64,000 nt of DNA from Bauldia sp965232525 (GTDB taxonomy: Bacteria; Pseudomonadota; Alphaproteobacteria; Rhizobiales; Kaistiaceae): NCBI RefSeq assembly GCF_965232525.1, contig NZ_OZ246980.1, forward strand, positions 3,472,001 through 3,536,000, in the 5' to 3' direction. Below are positions 41,497 through 50,466 of this stretch, one piece after another. The notes under the pieces were generated by a model. That model did not search any database, was not told where the DNA came from, and saw only the letters and a list, made by a program, of their open reading frames with translations. The stretch's first letter is position 1. The number at the start of each line of letters is the position of its first letter. The position numbers were made by a program, and so were the translations under genes.

Positions 41497-42824
41497 CGCG
41501 TTCGCCCTCGCAACTTCGCCTTCTTCACGAGACCCTCGTACTGATGCGCCAGCAGATGTCCCTGGACCTGCGCAACCGTGTCCATTGTCACGCTCACCAC
41601 GATGAGCAACGACGTTCCGCCGAAGTAGAACGGCACGGCCGTGTAGCTGATCAGGAACTCCGGAAGCAGACAGACGATCACCAGATAGATCGCTCCAACC
41701 ACGGTGATGCGGGTCAGCACGAAGTCGATGTACTCCGCCGTCTTGGCGCCAGGGCGGATGCCTGGGATGAATCCGCCGTGCTTTTTAAGGTTGTCGGCTG
41801 TGTCGCCGGGATTGAACACGATCGCAGTGTAGAAGAATGCGAAGAACGCGATCAGCCCGGCGTAGAACAACATGTAGAGCGGCTGGCCGTGACCGAGCAT
41901 CGCGGTCACCGTGTTCATCCATGAAGGCCCACCGGTGCCCGAGAAGTTGGCGAGCGTCACCGGCAGCAGCAGCAGCGACGACGCGAAGATCGGCGGGATC
42001 ACGCCGGCCGTGTTCAGCTTCAGCGGCAGGTGCGAGGAATCACCCTGGAACATGCGGTTGCCAACTTGCCGCTTGGGGTACTGGATCAGCAACCGGCGCT
42101 GGGCCCGCTCGACGAACACGATGAAGGCGATCACGACGATGACCATCACCGCCACGAACAGGATCAGCGCGGTTGACAGCGCCCCTTCCCGACCGAGTTG
42201 GAGGGTTCCGACCAGGGCCGATGGCAGCTCTGCAATAATGCCGGCGAAAATGATCAGCGAAATTCCGTTACCGATGCCCCGGCTGGTGATCTGCTCGCCG
42301 AGCCACATCAGGAAGATTGTGCCACCCGTCAGTGTGACGACTGTGGTGAACCGGAAGAAGACGCCTGGATCGATGACGATATTGGCCCCACCTTCGAGAC
42401 CCACGGCGATGCCGTAGGACTGGAGCACCGCAAGCAGGACCGTCCCGTAGCGGGTGTACTGGTTGATGACCTTCCGGCCCTGCTCGCCTTCCTTCTTGAG
42501 CTGCTCGAGCGTCGGCACGACCGACGTCAGCAGTTGGATGATAATCGACGCGGAGATATACGGCATGATGCCGAGGGCGAAGATGGCCATCCGGCCGACC
42601 GCACCACCGGCGAACATGTTGAACATTCCGATCAGACCGCTGGCGTTTGCGTCGAACGCCTGAGCAAGCGCCTCCGGGTTGATGCCCGGCAGTGGAATGT
42701 AGGTACCGAGGCGATAGATCAGCAGCGCGCCAAGGGTGAACCAAATCCTCTTTTTCAGCGCTTCCGCCTTGGCGAACGCGCCGAAATTCAGATTGGCTGC
42801 GAGTTGTTCTGCTGCTGACGCCAT
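41493..42824 (-). CDS. secY: Protein translocase subunit SecY
   Basis: 443 residues with ten membrane spans forming the SecYEG channel. RIWFTLGALLIYRLGTYIPLPGI (TM1), IMPYISASIIIQLLTSV (TM2 region) and the cytosolic YPKRQVGNRMFQGDSSHLPLKLNTAGVIPPIF loop match SecY. The 15-nt gap to rplO and the 4-nt overlap with adk place it in the spc operon. Confidence 0.99.
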   Translation of the reverse strand: MASAAEQLAANLNFGAFAKAEALKKRIWFTLGALLIYRLGTYIPLPGINPEALAQAFDANASGLIGMFNMFAGGAVGRMAIFALGIMPYISASIIIQLLTSVVPTLEQLKKEGEQGRKVINQYTRYGTVLLAVLQSYGIAVGLEGGANIVIDPGVFFRFTTVVTLTGGTIFLMWLGEQITSRGIGNGISLIIFAGIIAELPSALVGTLQLGREGALSTALILFVAVMVIVVIAFIVFVERAQRRLLIQYPKRQVGNRMFQGDSSHLPLKLNTAGVIPPIFASSLLLLPVTLANFSGTGGPSWMNTVTAMLGHGQPLYMLFYAGLIAFFAFFYTAIVFNPGDTADNLKKHGGFIPGIRPGAKTAEYIDFVLTRITVVGAIYLVIVCLLPEFLISYTAVPFYFGGTSLLIVVSVTMDTVAQVQGHLLAHQYEGLVKKAKLRGRTR

Positions 42825-42839
42825 CGAAACTCCTCCGGC

Positions 42840-43319
42840 CTATTCGGCCGCGTTGGCCTCCGCCCCGAGGATCTTCACCGAGCCGCCCGCTTTCTCGACT
42901 GCCGCAACCGCGGCCTTCGACGCCCCGGCGATCTCAAAAGTCACTGACGCCTTGAGCTCACCGTTGGCGAGCAACCGCACGCCATCACGCTCACGGCGTA
43001 CGACGCCTGCGGTCTTCAGAACCTCGACGGTGACCGGCTGTCCCGCGTCCAGCTTACCGGCGTCAATCGCCTGCTGAATGCGGCCGAGGCCGACCTCATT
43101 GAAGTTCTTGGAGAAGATGTTTGTGAAGCCGCGCTTGGGCAGGCGGCGATGAAGTGGCATCTGCCCGCCTTCAAAGCCCTTGATGGCTACACCTGAGCGC
43201 GATTTCTGTCCCTTGACGCCGCGACCGGCGGTCTTGCCCTTGCCGGAACCGATGCCGCGCCCGACTCGGACGCGGCTCTTGGTAGCCCCGTAGTTATCGG
43301 CGATGTCGTTGAGTTTCAT
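42840..43319 (-). CDS. rplO: 50S ribosomal protein L15
   Basis: 159 residues, slightly longer than E. coli L15 (144). GRGIGSGKGKTAGRGVKGQKSRSG and GFEGGQMPLHRRLPKRGF are the signature basic, glycine-rich N-terminus that threads through 23S rRNA. Only 3 nt separate it from rpmD. Confidence 0.99.
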   Translation of the reverse strand: MKLNDIADNYGATKSRVRVGRGIGSGKGKTAGRGVKGQKSRSGVAIKGFEGGQMPLHRRLPKRGFTNIFSKNFNEVGLGRIQQAIDAGKLDAGQPVTVEVLKTAGVVRRERDGVRLLANGELKASVTFEIAGASKAAVAAVEKAGGSVKILGAEANAAE

Positions 43320-43322
43320 CGC

Positions 43323-43514
43323 TCAGCGCCCTTCCTCTACGACGCGCACAAGGTGGCTGACCTTAGCGATCATGCCACGGACCGCCGGCGTATCCGGCAA
43401 TGTGCGGCGCCGATGCATCTTGTTCAAGCCCAGTCCGACCAGTGTCGCCCGTTGTTCCTTCGGGCGGCGGATCGGGCTACCGATCTGTTCGACGGTGACG
43501 GTTTTCTCGGCCAT
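43323..43514 (-). CDS. rpmD: 50S ribosomal protein L30
   Basis: 63 residues. TVTVEQIGSPIRRPKEQRATLVGLGLNKMHR is the full L30 core. Present here although some bacterial lineages lack it. 12 nt after rpsE. Confidence 0.98.
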   Translation of the reverse strand: MAEKTVTVEQIGSPIRRPKEQRATLVGLGLNKMHRRRTLPDTPAVRGMIAKVSHLVRVVEEGR

Positions 43515-43526
43515 GACCTGTTTCCC

Positions 43527-44087
43527 CTAGGCCTCGACCGTTTCCGGGTCGACATCACGACGCCGCGCCTGCAGCGTCGACACCTTCATGCCGCGCCGGG
43601 CGGCAACGCTCCGCGGACTGTCTTCCTTTTTCAACGCCTCGAATGTCGCCCTGACCATGTTGTACGGATTGGACGATCCGAACGACTTGGCGACGACGTC
43701 CTGAACGCCGAGTGTCTCGAACACGGCGCGCATCGGGCCACCGGCAATGATCCCGGTGCCGGGCGGTGCCGCGCGGCACACCACCTTGCCGGCGCCGTGA
43801 CGGCCGGTCACATCATGGTGAAGCGTGCGTCCCTCGCGCAGCGGCACCCGCAACATCGACCGTTTCGCCGAGTCGGTCGCCTTGCGGATCGCCTCGGGCA
43901 CCTCGCGCGCCTTGCCGTGACCGAAGCCGACCCGGCCCTTCTGGTCGCCGACGACGACTAGCGCCGCAAAGCCAAAGCGCCGCCCGCCTTTGACGACCTT
44001 AGCGACCCGGTTGATATGCACGAGCTTGTCGACGAACTCGCTGTCGCGATCGTCTCGGTCTCGGCTGCGTTCGCGCTCTCTTGCCAT
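43527..44087 (-). CDS. rpsE: 30S ribosomal protein S5
   Basis: 186 residues with an arginine/aspartate-rich N-terminus (ERERSRDRDDRD) longer than that of E. coli S5 (167 residues). The S5 domain follows (LVHINRVAKVVKGGRRFGFAAL), then GKVVCRAAPPGTGIIAGGPMRAVFE, the region where ram and spectinomycin-resistance changes occur in other species. 56 nt after rplR. Confidence 0.99.
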   Translation of the reverse strand: MARERERSRDRDDRDSEFVDKLVHINRVAKVVKGGRRFGFAALVVVGDQKGRVGFGHGKAREVPEAIRKATDSAKRSMLRVPLREGRTLHHDVTGRHGAGKVVCRAAPPGTGIIAGGPMRAVFETLGVQDVVAKSFGSSNPYNMVRATFEALKKEDSPRSVAARRGMKVSTLQARRRDVDPETVEA

Positions 44088-44143
44088 ACTTCGCGTTCCG
44101 TTGGTCCGATATTGTTGTCCCGGTCGGGTCGTTCAACCCGCCG

Positions 44144-44500
44144 TCAGAAACTCAGTCCGCCCTCACGGGCTCCTTCGGCCAACGCCTTCACGCGACCGTG
44201 ATAAAGATAGCGGCCGCGATCGAACACGACCTCCTCAACGCCCGCCGCCTTGGCCCGCTCAGCGATTAGCTTGCCGACCTCGCCAGCGGCCTCGGTATCG
44301 GCGCCCGTCTTCAGCTTTTCCCGCAGTGCCTTGTCCAGCGACGAGGCGGCAGCCAACGTCCGGCCCTCATGATCGTCGATAATCTGGGCATAGATATGCT
44401 TCGACGACCGGAAAATCGACAGACGCGACCGGCCCTTGGCGTGCGCCCGGATGGCGCGACGGACACGGGCGGCGCGGCGTTCGGTGGTGGATTTTGCCAT
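44144..44500 (-). CDS. rplR: 50S ribosomal protein L18
   Basis: 118 residues. RRAIRAHAKGRSRLSIFRSSKHIYAQIIDD and the C-terminal VVFDRGRYLYHGRVKALAEGAREGGL are canonical. L18 bridges 5S and 23S rRNA. Confidence 0.99.
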   Translation of the reverse strand: MAKSTTERRAARVRRAIRAHAKGRSRLSIFRSSKHIYAQIIDDHEGRTLAAASSLDKALREKLKTGADTEAAGEVGKLIAERAKAAGVEEVVFDRGRYLYHGRVKALAEGAREGGLSF

Positions 44501-44511
44501 AACGACGCTCG

Positions 44512-45045
44512 CTACTTCTTCTTGCCTTCCTTGCGGTGGATGTGCTCCTCCGCGTATTTGATTCCCTTGCCCTTGTAGGGCTCGGGCTTGCGGAACTGCC
44601 GGATCTCCGCGGCGATCTGGCCGACGCGCTGCTTGTCGATACCGGATACGACGATTTCCGTCGGCTTCGGCGTCGCGATCTTGATGCCATCCGGGATCGG
44701 GAACAGCACATCGTGGCTGTAGCCGACGTTGAGCTGCAGGTTGGAGCCCTGGATCGCGGCCCGATAGCCGACGCCGTTAATCTCGAGCTTGCGTTCGAAA
44801 CCCTTGGTAACGCCTTCCACCAGGTTGGCAACCATGGTGCGCGACATGCCCCAGGCCGCGCGAGACTTCTTGGTCTCGTCGCGCGGTGCGACCGTGATCT
44901 GGCCCTCGTCCATAGCCAACGTGACATCGTCGGTCGCAACGAAAGCGAGTTCGCCTTTCGGACCCTTGACCGAAACGGTCTGGCCGTCGATCGACGCGGT
45001 CACGTCCTTCGGAACTTCGATCGGTTTCTTGCCAATACGCGACAT
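44512..45045 (-). CDS. rplF: 50S ribosomal protein L6
   Basis: 177 residues, same size as E. coli. MSRIGKKPIEVPKDV starts the first of two similar domains; PEPYKGKGIKYAEEHIHRKEGKKK is the conserved C-terminus near the factor-binding site. 26 nt after rpsH. Confidence 0.99.
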   Translation of the reverse strand: MSRIGKKPIEVPKDVTASIDGQTVSVKGPKGELAFVATDDVTLAMDEGQITVAPRDETKKSRAAWGMSRTMVANLVEGVTKGFERKLEINGVGYRAAIQGSNLQLNVGYSHDVLFPIPDGIKIATPKPTEIVVSGIDKQRVGQIAAEIRQFRKPEPYKGKGIKYAEEHIHRKEGKKK

Positions 45046-45071
45046 TTTCTTGTTCCCTCACCCGGTCTTCA

Positions 45072-45467
45072 TCAGAAGACGCGGCAAAGTACCTCGCCAC
45101 CGACGTTCTGTTCGCGAGCGTCGGAATCCGACAGCACGCCCTTCGGCGTCGACAGGATCGATACGCCAAGGCCGTTCGCCACCCGCGGGATCGTCCCGAC
45201 GGACGAGTACACCCGCCGGCCAGGCCGCGATACCCGCTCGATCTCGCGGATGACGGGCTGGCCGTCGTAGTATTTCAGTTCGATCTGCAGTTCGGTGCGG
45301 CCATCCTGCTCAAGGCTAGAATAGCCGCGGATATAGCCTTCGCTCTGCAGCACATTGAGAACACGCTCGCGCAGCTTCGAGCCCGGGGTCGACACCTGGG
45401 TCTTCTTCCGCATCTGCGCATTGCGGATGCGGGTCAGCATATCGCCGAGCGGATCGGAAATGGTCAT
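45072..45467 (-). CDS. rpsH: 30S ribosomal protein S8
   Basis: 131 residues. ISDPLGDMLTRIRNAQMRKK and the C-terminal RVYSSVGTIPRVANGLGVSILSTPKGVLSD with its helix-capping GGEVLCRVF are standard. In E. coli S8 represses the spc operon by binding near rplE; I did not verify an S8-binding mimic here. Confidence 0.99.
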   Translation of the reverse strand: MTISDPLGDMLTRIRNAQMRKKTQVSTPGSKLRERVLNVLQSEGYIRGYSSLEQDGRTELQIELKYYDGQPVIREIERVSRPGRRVYSSVGTIPRVANGLGVSILSTPKGVLSDSDAREQNVGGEVLCRVF

Positions 45468-45486
45468 CGCGTTCGCTCTCCTCGTC

Positions 45487-45792
45487 CTACCAGCTCGACT
45501 TCACCAGGCCGGGAATCTTGCCCTGGGCGCCCAGTTCACGGAGCGCAATCCGCGACAGCTTGAGCTTGCGGTAGTAGCCGCGCGGGCGGCCGGATACTTC
45601 GCAGCGGTTGCGAATCCGCACCGGCGAAGAATTGCGGGGCAGTTCAGCAAGCTTCATGCGCGCCTGGAACCGCTCCTCGAGCGACAGGCTTTCGTCCTTG
45701 GCGATACTCTTCAGCTCCGCACGCTTCTCAGCGTAGCGGGCCGACAGGCGGCGCCGTTTCTTGTTTCTCTCGATCGCGCTGGTCTTTGCCAT
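45487..45792 (-). CDS. rpsN: 30S ribosomal protein S14, zinc-independent form
   Basis: 101 residues, the long form without the CxxC-x-CxxC zinc ribbon: only one Cys is present (RNRCEVSGRPRG). MAKTSAIERNKKRRRLS and YYRKLKLSRIALRELGAQGKIPGLVKSSW are typical of proteobacterial S14. The frame is open upstream, but ATG 45792 begins the family sequence, 10 nt after rplE. Confidence 0.98.
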   Translation of the reverse strand: MAKTSAIERNKKRRRLSARYAEKRAELKSIAKDESLSLEERFQARMKLAELPRNSSPVRIRNRCEVSGRPRGYYRKLKLSRIALRELGAQGKIPGLVKSSW

Positions 45793-45802
45793 CTGGCTAT
45801 CC

Positions 45803-46360
45803 CTATTGGCGGAACGGAAATTCGAAGGCTTTGAGCAAGGCACGCGCCTCGTCGTCCGTCTCCGCCGTTGTGCAAACGATGACGTCCATCCCCCAGATCT
45901 GATCGACCTGGTCGTAGTTGATCTCGGGAAAGACGATGTGCTCCTTGATGCCCATGGCATAGTTGCCGCGGCCGTCGAAGCTCTTCGGATTCAGTCCCCG
46001 GAAGTCCCGGACCCGTGGAAGTGCCACGGTCACAAGCCGGTCGAGGAACTCGTACATCCGGTTCTTGCGAAGTGTCACCTTGCCGCCGATCGGCATGCCC
46101 TCGCGCAGCTTGAAGCTCGCGATCGACTTGCGCGATCGGGTGACCGCCGGCTTCTGCCCGGCAATCATGCCCAGATCGGACAACGCCGACTGAACCTTCT
46201 TGGAATCCGCCACCGCTTCGCCGACGCCCATATTGAGGACGATCTTGTCGACCCGTGGCACCTGCATCGGGTTCTTGTAGCCGAAGGATTCAACCAAGCC
46301 CGGACGCACCGTGTCCCGATAGTGTTTCTTGAGCCGTGGCTCGTACTGCGCCTCAGCCAT
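45803..46360 (-). CDS. rplE: 50S ribosomal protein L5
   Basis: 185 residues. QVPRVDKIVLNMGVGEAVADSKK, RMYEFLDRLVTVALPRVRDFRGL and the GIKEHIVFPEINYD segment are all in place. L5 binds 5S rRNA and forms an intersubunit bridge with S13. Overlaps rplX by 8 nt. Confidence 0.99.
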   Translation of the reverse strand: MAEAQYEPRLKKHYRDTVRPGLVESFGYKNPMQVPRVDKIVLNMGVGEAVADSKKVQSALSDLGMIAGQKPAVTRSRKSIASFKLREGMPIGGKVTLRKNRMYEFLDRLVTVALPRVRDFRGLNPKSFDGRGNYAMGIKEHIVFPEINYDQVDQIWGMDVIVCTTAETDDEARALLKAFEFPFRQ

Positions 46361-46670
46361 CGATCAGTTCTCCAGTGCGGCGCGAAAAGCGCTCTTTGGC
46401 GCCGTCCTTGTTGAAGCGAAACCCAACCTTGGTCGGCTTGCCGTCACTCGGATCGGCAACCGCAACGTTTGACAGGTCGACCGGCATTTCCTTGGCGACG
46501 ATTCCCGCCTGCTGGCTCGGCGTCTGCCGTTGGTGGCGGCGGGAAATATTGATGCCGCGAACGATGACGCGATTATCGGCGGGCAGGACGCGAACGACAT
46601 CGCCGGTCTTGCCCTTGTCCTTGCCGGCAAGGACGACGACCTTGTCGCCTTTCTTGATCCGGGCGGCCAT
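46353..46670 (-). CDS. rplX: 50S ribosomal protein L24
   Basis: 105 residues. The KOW motif KKGDKVVVLAGKDKGKTGDV (residues 6-25) is clear; the remaining part ends RTGELIDG. L24 starts 23S rRNA folding during assembly. ATG 46670 shares its G-less junction TGATG with the rplN stop. The frame upstream of it is not coding. Confidence 0.98.
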   Translation of the reverse strand: MAARIKKGDKVVVLAGKDKGKTGDVVRVLPADNRVIVRGINISRRHQRQTPSQQAGIVAKEMPVDLSNVAVADPSDGKPTKVGFRFNKDGAKERFSRRTGELIDG

Positions 46671-47038
46671 CAGAGTACCTCCGGGGCGAGCGAAATGATC
46701 TTCATGTGATTGCGAGCCCGCAATTCGCGTGGCACCGGGCCGAAGATACGCGTACCGACCGGCTCCTGCTGGTTGTTGACGAGCACCGCGGCATTGCGGT
46801 CGAAGCGGATGACACTTCCGTCGCCGCGGCGGATATCCTTTGCCGTGCGAACCACGACGGCTTTCATGACGTCGCCTTTCTTCACGCGGCCGCGCGGCGC
46901 AGCTTCCTTCACCGACACGACGATGATGTCGCCGACCGAAGCATATTTGCGCTTCGAGCCACCGAGCACCTTGATGCACATGACGCGGCGGGCACCGGAA
47001 TTGTCCGCTACGTCGAGATTGGTTTGCATCTGGATCAT
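46670..47038 (-). CDS. rplN: 50S ribosomal protein L14
   Basis: 122 residues, as in E. coli. MIQMQTNLDVADNSGARRVMCIKVLGG and the C-terminal FGPVPRELRARNHMKIISLAPEVL are near-universal L14 sequence. Confidence 0.99.
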   Translation of the reverse strand: MIQMQTNLDVADNSGARRVMCIKVLGGSKRKYASVGDIIVVSVKEAAPRGRVKKGDVMKAVVVRTAKDIRRGDGSVIRFDRNAAVLVNNQQEPVGTRIFGPVPRELRARNHMKIISLAPEVL

Positions 47039-47063
47039 TGCAACACCGGCGCAGGCCGTCCCC

Positions 47064-47312
47064 TTACTTCGCGTCGGTCGCCGCGCCCGAAAGCACGACC
47101 CAGCGCTTGTGTTTCGAAATCGGTGCGCCCTCTTCGATCATCACCACGTCGCCGATCTTGTGCGCATTGTCGGCATCGTGGGCCTGATACTTCTTCGAAC
47201 GCCGGACGGTCTTCTTAAGCAGCGGATGCGTGAACCGCCGCTCGACGCGGACCACGACCGTCTTGTCGTTCTTGTCGCTGACGACAGTGCCTTGGAGGAC
47301 GCGTTTGGGCAT
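47064..47312 (-). CDS. rpsQ: 30S ribosomal protein S17
   Basis: 82 residues. GTVVSDKNDKTVVVRVERRFTHPLLKKTVRRSKK is the OB-fold of S17. The C-terminal extension (SGAATDAK) is short. 11 nt after rpmC. Confidence 0.99.
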   Translation of the reverse strand: MPKRVLQGTVVSDKNDKTVVVRVERRFTHPLLKKTVRRSKKYQAHDADNAHKIGDVVMIEEGAPISKHKRWVVLSGAATDAK

Positions 47313-47323
47313 GATCTTGGTCT

Positions 47324-47524
47324 TCAGCCTTCGTTCTTCGTCGCCGTTTCGGCGCTAATGGACATAAGCCGGGCGATGTCGCGGCGAACCTGCCGAACCC
47401 GGGCGGTATTCTCGAGCTGTCCGGTCGCCCGCTGGAAGCGCAGGTTGAACTGCTCCTTCTTCAGCTTGGCGAGCTCGTCAGCCCGCTGGTCTTCGGTCAA
47501 CAGCCGTACTTCCGACGCCTTCAT
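47324..47524 (-). CDS. rpmC: 50S ribosomal protein L29
   Basis: 66 residues, two helices: MKASEVRLLTEDQRADELAKLKKEQFNLRFQ and the VRQVRRDIARLMSI helix. L29 lies at the peptide-exit site where SRP and trigger factor dock. 15 nt after rplP. Confidence 0.99.
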   Translation of the reverse strand: MKASEVRLLTEDQRADELAKLKKEQFNLRFQRATGQLENTARVRQVRRDIARLMSISAETATKNEG

Positions 47525-47539
47525 CGCCTGTCCCTCTCG

Positions 47540-47953
47540 TCAGTCCGCGATCCGCTGAACGAACCGGGTGCGCACCGGCAGCTTGGCGGCGCCCAGACGC
47601 AGGGCCTCGCGCGCCAGTTCCGGCGCAACCCCGTCGACCTCGAACATGATGCGTCCCGGCTTGACCCGGCACACCCAAAGCTCCGGCGAACCCTTACCCT
47701 TACCCATCCGGACTTCGGTCGGCTTCTTGGAGACCGGCACGTCCGGGAAGATGCGAATCCAGATACGGCCAGCACGCTTCATATGGCGAGTGATCGCCCG
47801 CCGCGCAGCCTCGATCTGGCGCGCGGTGATGCGCTCCGGCTCGAGCGCCTTGATCCCGTAGGAACCGAAGGTCAGATCGGTCCCCGAGGTGGCACGGCCG
47901 TGGATGCGGCCCTTGTGCTGCTTGCGGTATTTGGTGCGAGTCGGCTGTAGCAT
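47540..47953 (-). CDS. rplP: 50S ribosomal protein L16
   Basis: 137 residues. MLQPTRTKYRKQHKGRIHG, the Arg-rich EPERITARQIEAARRAITRHMKRAG and MGKGKGSPELWVCRVKPGRIMFE are canonical. L16 organises the A-site corner of the 50S subunit. Confidence 0.99.
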   Translation of the reverse strand: MLQPTRTKYRKQHKGRIHGRATSGTDLTFGSYGIKALEPERITARQIEAARRAITRHMKRAGRIWIRIFPDVPVSKKPTEVRMGKGKGSPELWVCRVKPGRIMFEVDGVAPELAREALRLGAAKLPVRTRFVQRIAD

Positions 47954-47970
47954 CTGACGTGTCCTTCGGG

Positions 47971-48672
47971 CTAGGCCGGCTCGCGACGGCGGCTGGTCGG
48001 CTCAGAGCCCTCGACCTGCTTGCGCTCCGACGCCATCGGGTCGTGTTCCATGATCTCGCCCTTGAAGATCCAGACCTTGACCCCGCAGGTGCCGTACGCG
48101 GTGTGGGCGGTCGCTGTACCGAAATCGATGTCGGCGCGTAGCGTGTGCAGCGGCACCCGACCTTCCCGGTACCATTCCATCCGGGCAATTTCTGCACCGC
48201 CGAGGCGGCCGCCGCAGGAGATCCGAATACCCTCGGCGCCCAGGCGCATTGCCGACTGAACCGCCCGCTTCATCGCCCGCCGGAACGCCACCCGTCGCTC
48301 AAGCTGCTGGGCGATCGACTGGGCCACCAGCGTCGCATCGATTTCCGGCTTGCGGACCTCGACGATATTGATGTGGACCTCCGAGTCGGTCATCGCCGCG
48401 ACCTTCTTGCGCAGCTTCTCGATGTCTGCGCCCTTCTTGCCGATGACGATGCCCGGTCGCGCAGAGTGAATCGTGACCCGGCATTTCCTGTGCGGACGCT
48501 CGATGACGATCTTCGACACCGCCGCCTGCTTGAGGTCCTTCATCAGGGCGTCGCGCACCTGCATATCCTCGTGCAGGAGCTGACCGTACTCGCCTTTGTT
48601 CGCGAACCAGCGCGAGTCCCAGGTGCGGTTGATGCCGAGGCGCAGCCCGACCGGATTGACCTTCTGTCCCAT
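47971..48672 (-). CDS. rpsC: 30S ribosomal protein S3
   Basis: 233 residues, same as E. coli. MGQKVNPVGLRLGINRTWDSRWF opens the protein, the KH domain includes GIVIGKKGADIEKLR, and the C-terminal domain has AEIARMEWYREGRVPLHTLRADIDF. S3 lines the mRNA entry channel. The TGATG junction overlaps rplV by one base. Confidence 0.99.
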   Translation of the reverse strand: MGQKVNPVGLRLGINRTWDSRWFANKGEYGQLLHEDMQVRDALMKDLKQAAVSKIVIERPHRKCRVTIHSARPGIVIGKKGADIEKLRKKVAAMTDSEVHINIVEVRKPEIDATLVAQSIAQQLERRVAFRRAMKRAVQSAMRLGAEGIRISCGGRLGGAEIARMEWYREGRVPLHTLRADIDFGTATAHTAYGTCGVKVWIFKGEIMEHDPMASERKQVEGSEPTSRRREPA

Positions 48673-49052
48673 CAGGCGGGCTCCTCGACTTCACGAACGA
48701 CGATCGTCAGGTTCGAAAAACGCTTGCGGATTCGGCCGACGCGACCGCGACCGCGCGGTGTCCACCGCTTCATCATCAGAGCTGGACCGACATGCGCCTC
48801 GGCAACCACCAGCGAGTCAACATCGAGTTGGTGATTGTTCTCCGCGTTGGCGATCGCCGACTCCAGCGTCTTCTTCACGTCCTGCGCGATCCGTTTGCGG
48901 CTGAAGGTCAGATCGGCCAGCGCAGCCGACACCTTCTTGCCGCGGATCGAGCTGGCGACCAGGTTCAGCTTCTGTGACGAAATGTGTATGCGCTGCGTCT
49001 TGGCCAGGGCCTCGTTGTCGGCCAGCACGCGCTCGCGCTTCGGCTTGCCCAT
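48672..49052 (-). CDS. rplV: 50S ribosomal protein L22
   Basis: 126 residues. QKLNLVASSIRGKKVSAALADLTFSRKRIA and the extended loop with MKRWTPRGRGRVGRIRKRFSNL reach into the exit tunnel, where macrolide-resistance changes occur in other bacteria. One-base overlap with rpsS upstream. Confidence 0.99.
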   Translation of the reverse strand: MGKPKRERVLADNEALAKTQRIHISSQKLNLVASSIRGKKVSAALADLTFSRKRIAQDVKKTLESAIANAENNHQLDVDSLVVAEAHVGPALMMKRWTPRGRGRVGRIRKRFSNLTIVVREVEEPA

Positions 49053-49321
49053 CAGGACCTCCTCGCCTTCTTGTCGGCGGCGTGGCCGTAGTAGGTCCGC
49101 GTCGGCGCGAACTCGCCGAACTTGTGGCCGACCATATCCTCGCTGACCAGCACGGGGATGTGCTTGGTGCCGTTATGAACGCCGAAGGTCAGGCCGACGA
49201 ACTGCGGCAGGATCGTCGACCGACGGCTCCAGGTCTTGATAACGGCACCCGGGCGGGCCTTCTCGGCCTTGCGCAACAGGTAGCCGTCGACGAACGGACC
49301 TTTCCAGACTGAACGAGCCAC
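49052..49321 (-). CDS. rpsS: 30S ribosomal protein S19
   Basis: 89 residues (92 in E. coli). Starts at GTG behind AGGAAG. ARSVWKGPFVDGYLLRKAEKA, RRSTILPQFVGLTFGVHNG and VGHKFGEFAPTRTYYGHAADKK are the standard sequence. S19 forms intersubunit bridges with S13 at the head. Confidence 0.98.
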   Translation of the reverse strand: MARSVWKGPFVDGYLLRKAEKARPGAVIKTWSRRSTILPQFVGLTFGVHNGTKHIPVLVSEDMVGHKFGEFAPTRTYYGHAADKKARRS

Positions 49322-49325
49322 TTTC

Positions 49326-50165
49326 CTACTTCCTGCCTTTGCGCGCGTGACGGCTGCGCGCGATGAACTTGTCGGTGCGCTTGTTGTTGCGCGTCTTCTT
49401 GCCCTTGGTCGGCACGCCCCAGGGCGTCACCGGATGACGGCCGCCTGACGACTTACCCTCGCCACCACCATGCGGGTGATCGATCGGGTTCTTGGCGACA
49501 CCGCGGACATGGGGACGGCGACCGAGCCAGCGGTTACGTCCAGCCTTGCCGATGTTGATGTTGCCATGGTCAGAGTTTGAGACCGCGCCAACCGTGGCGA
49601 AGCAGTTCTGGTTGACCAGCCGCTGCTCACCTGAATTCAGCCGAAGGATCGCGTAGCCCTGATCCCGCCCGACATACTGGGCGTAGGTCCCGGCCGACCG
49701 AGCAATCTGGCCGCCGGCACCGATTTTCATCTCGACATTGTGGACGATGGTGCCGACCGGCATTGAAACCAGCGGCATCGCGTTGCCGGGTTTGACGTCC
49801 GCCTGACGCGAAGCAATCACCGTGTCGCCGACGGCGAGCCGCTGCGGCGCGAGGATATAGCTGAGTTCGTCGTCCGCATAGCGGATGAGCGCGATAAACG
49901 CAGTCCGGTTCGGATCGTATTCGATCCGCTCGACGGTCGCGGGGATATCGAGCTTGCGACGCTTGAAGTCGACCCGCCGGTACGCCTGCTTGTGACCGCC
50001 GCCGCGATAGCGGACCGTGACGCGGCCCTTGTTGTTGCGGCCACCTTTCGACGACTTGCCTTCGACCAGGCCCTTGACCGGCTTGCCCTTGTAGAGGTTC
50101 GACCGGTCGACCAGCACGAGCTGGCGCTGACCTGGGGTCGTTGGCTTGAACGTTTTGAGTGCCAT
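49326..50165 (-). CDS. rplB: 50S ribosomal protein L2
   Basis: 279 residues. MALKTFKPTTPGQRQLV starts the N-terminal part, and the peptidyl-transferase-associated loop GVAKNPIDHPHGGGEGKSSGG includes the conserved His. The frame extends 17 codons upstream, but ATG 50165 is the family start. 4 nt before rpsS. Confidence 0.99.
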   Translation of the reverse strand: MALKTFKPTTPGQRQLVLVDRSNLYKGKPVKGLVEGKSSKGGRNNKGRVTVRYRGGGHKQAYRRVDFKRRKLDIPATVERIEYDPNRTAFIALIRYADDELSYILAPQRLAVGDTVIASRQADVKPGNAMPLVSMPVGTIVHNVEMKIGAGGQIARSAGTYAQYVGRDQGYAILRLNSGEQRLVNQNCFATVGAVSNSDHGNINIGKAGRNRWLGRRPHVRGVAKNPIDHPHGGGEGKSSGGRHPVTPWGVPTKGKKTRNNKRTDKFIARSRHARKGRK

Positions 50166-50175
50166 CGGTAAAGCC

Positions 50176-50466
50176 TCACAAACCCGTCGTGACGTCGACC
50201 GAGTGCCCTTCCTCAAGGGTCACGATCGCGCGCTTGGTATCGATCTGCCGGCCGGCGACGCCACGGAACCGCTTAGCCTTGCCCTTGCGGATCAGGGTGT
50301 TGACGGTCTTGACTTTCACCTTGAACAGGGTCTCGACCGCCTGCTTGATCTGCGGCTTGGTCGCGTCCTTGGTGACAATGAACACGAGCTTGTTGTGTTC
50401 AGAAGCCGCGGTCGACTTCTCGGTGATCACCGGGCTGCGAATGACATCGTAATGGCCGAGGTTCAT
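50176..50466 (-). CDS. rplW: 50S ribosomal protein L23
   Basis: 96 residues. YDVIRSPVITEKSTAASEHNKLVF and the VKVKTVNTLIRKGKAKRFRG loop identify L23, the SRP and trigger-factor docking protein at the exit tunnel. Overlaps rplD as ATGA. Confidence 0.99.
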   Translation of the reverse strand: MNLGHYDVIRSPVITEKSTAASEHNKLVFIVTKDATKPQIKQAVETLFKVKVKTVNTLIRKGKAKRFRGVAGRQIDTKRAIVTLEEGHSVDVTTGL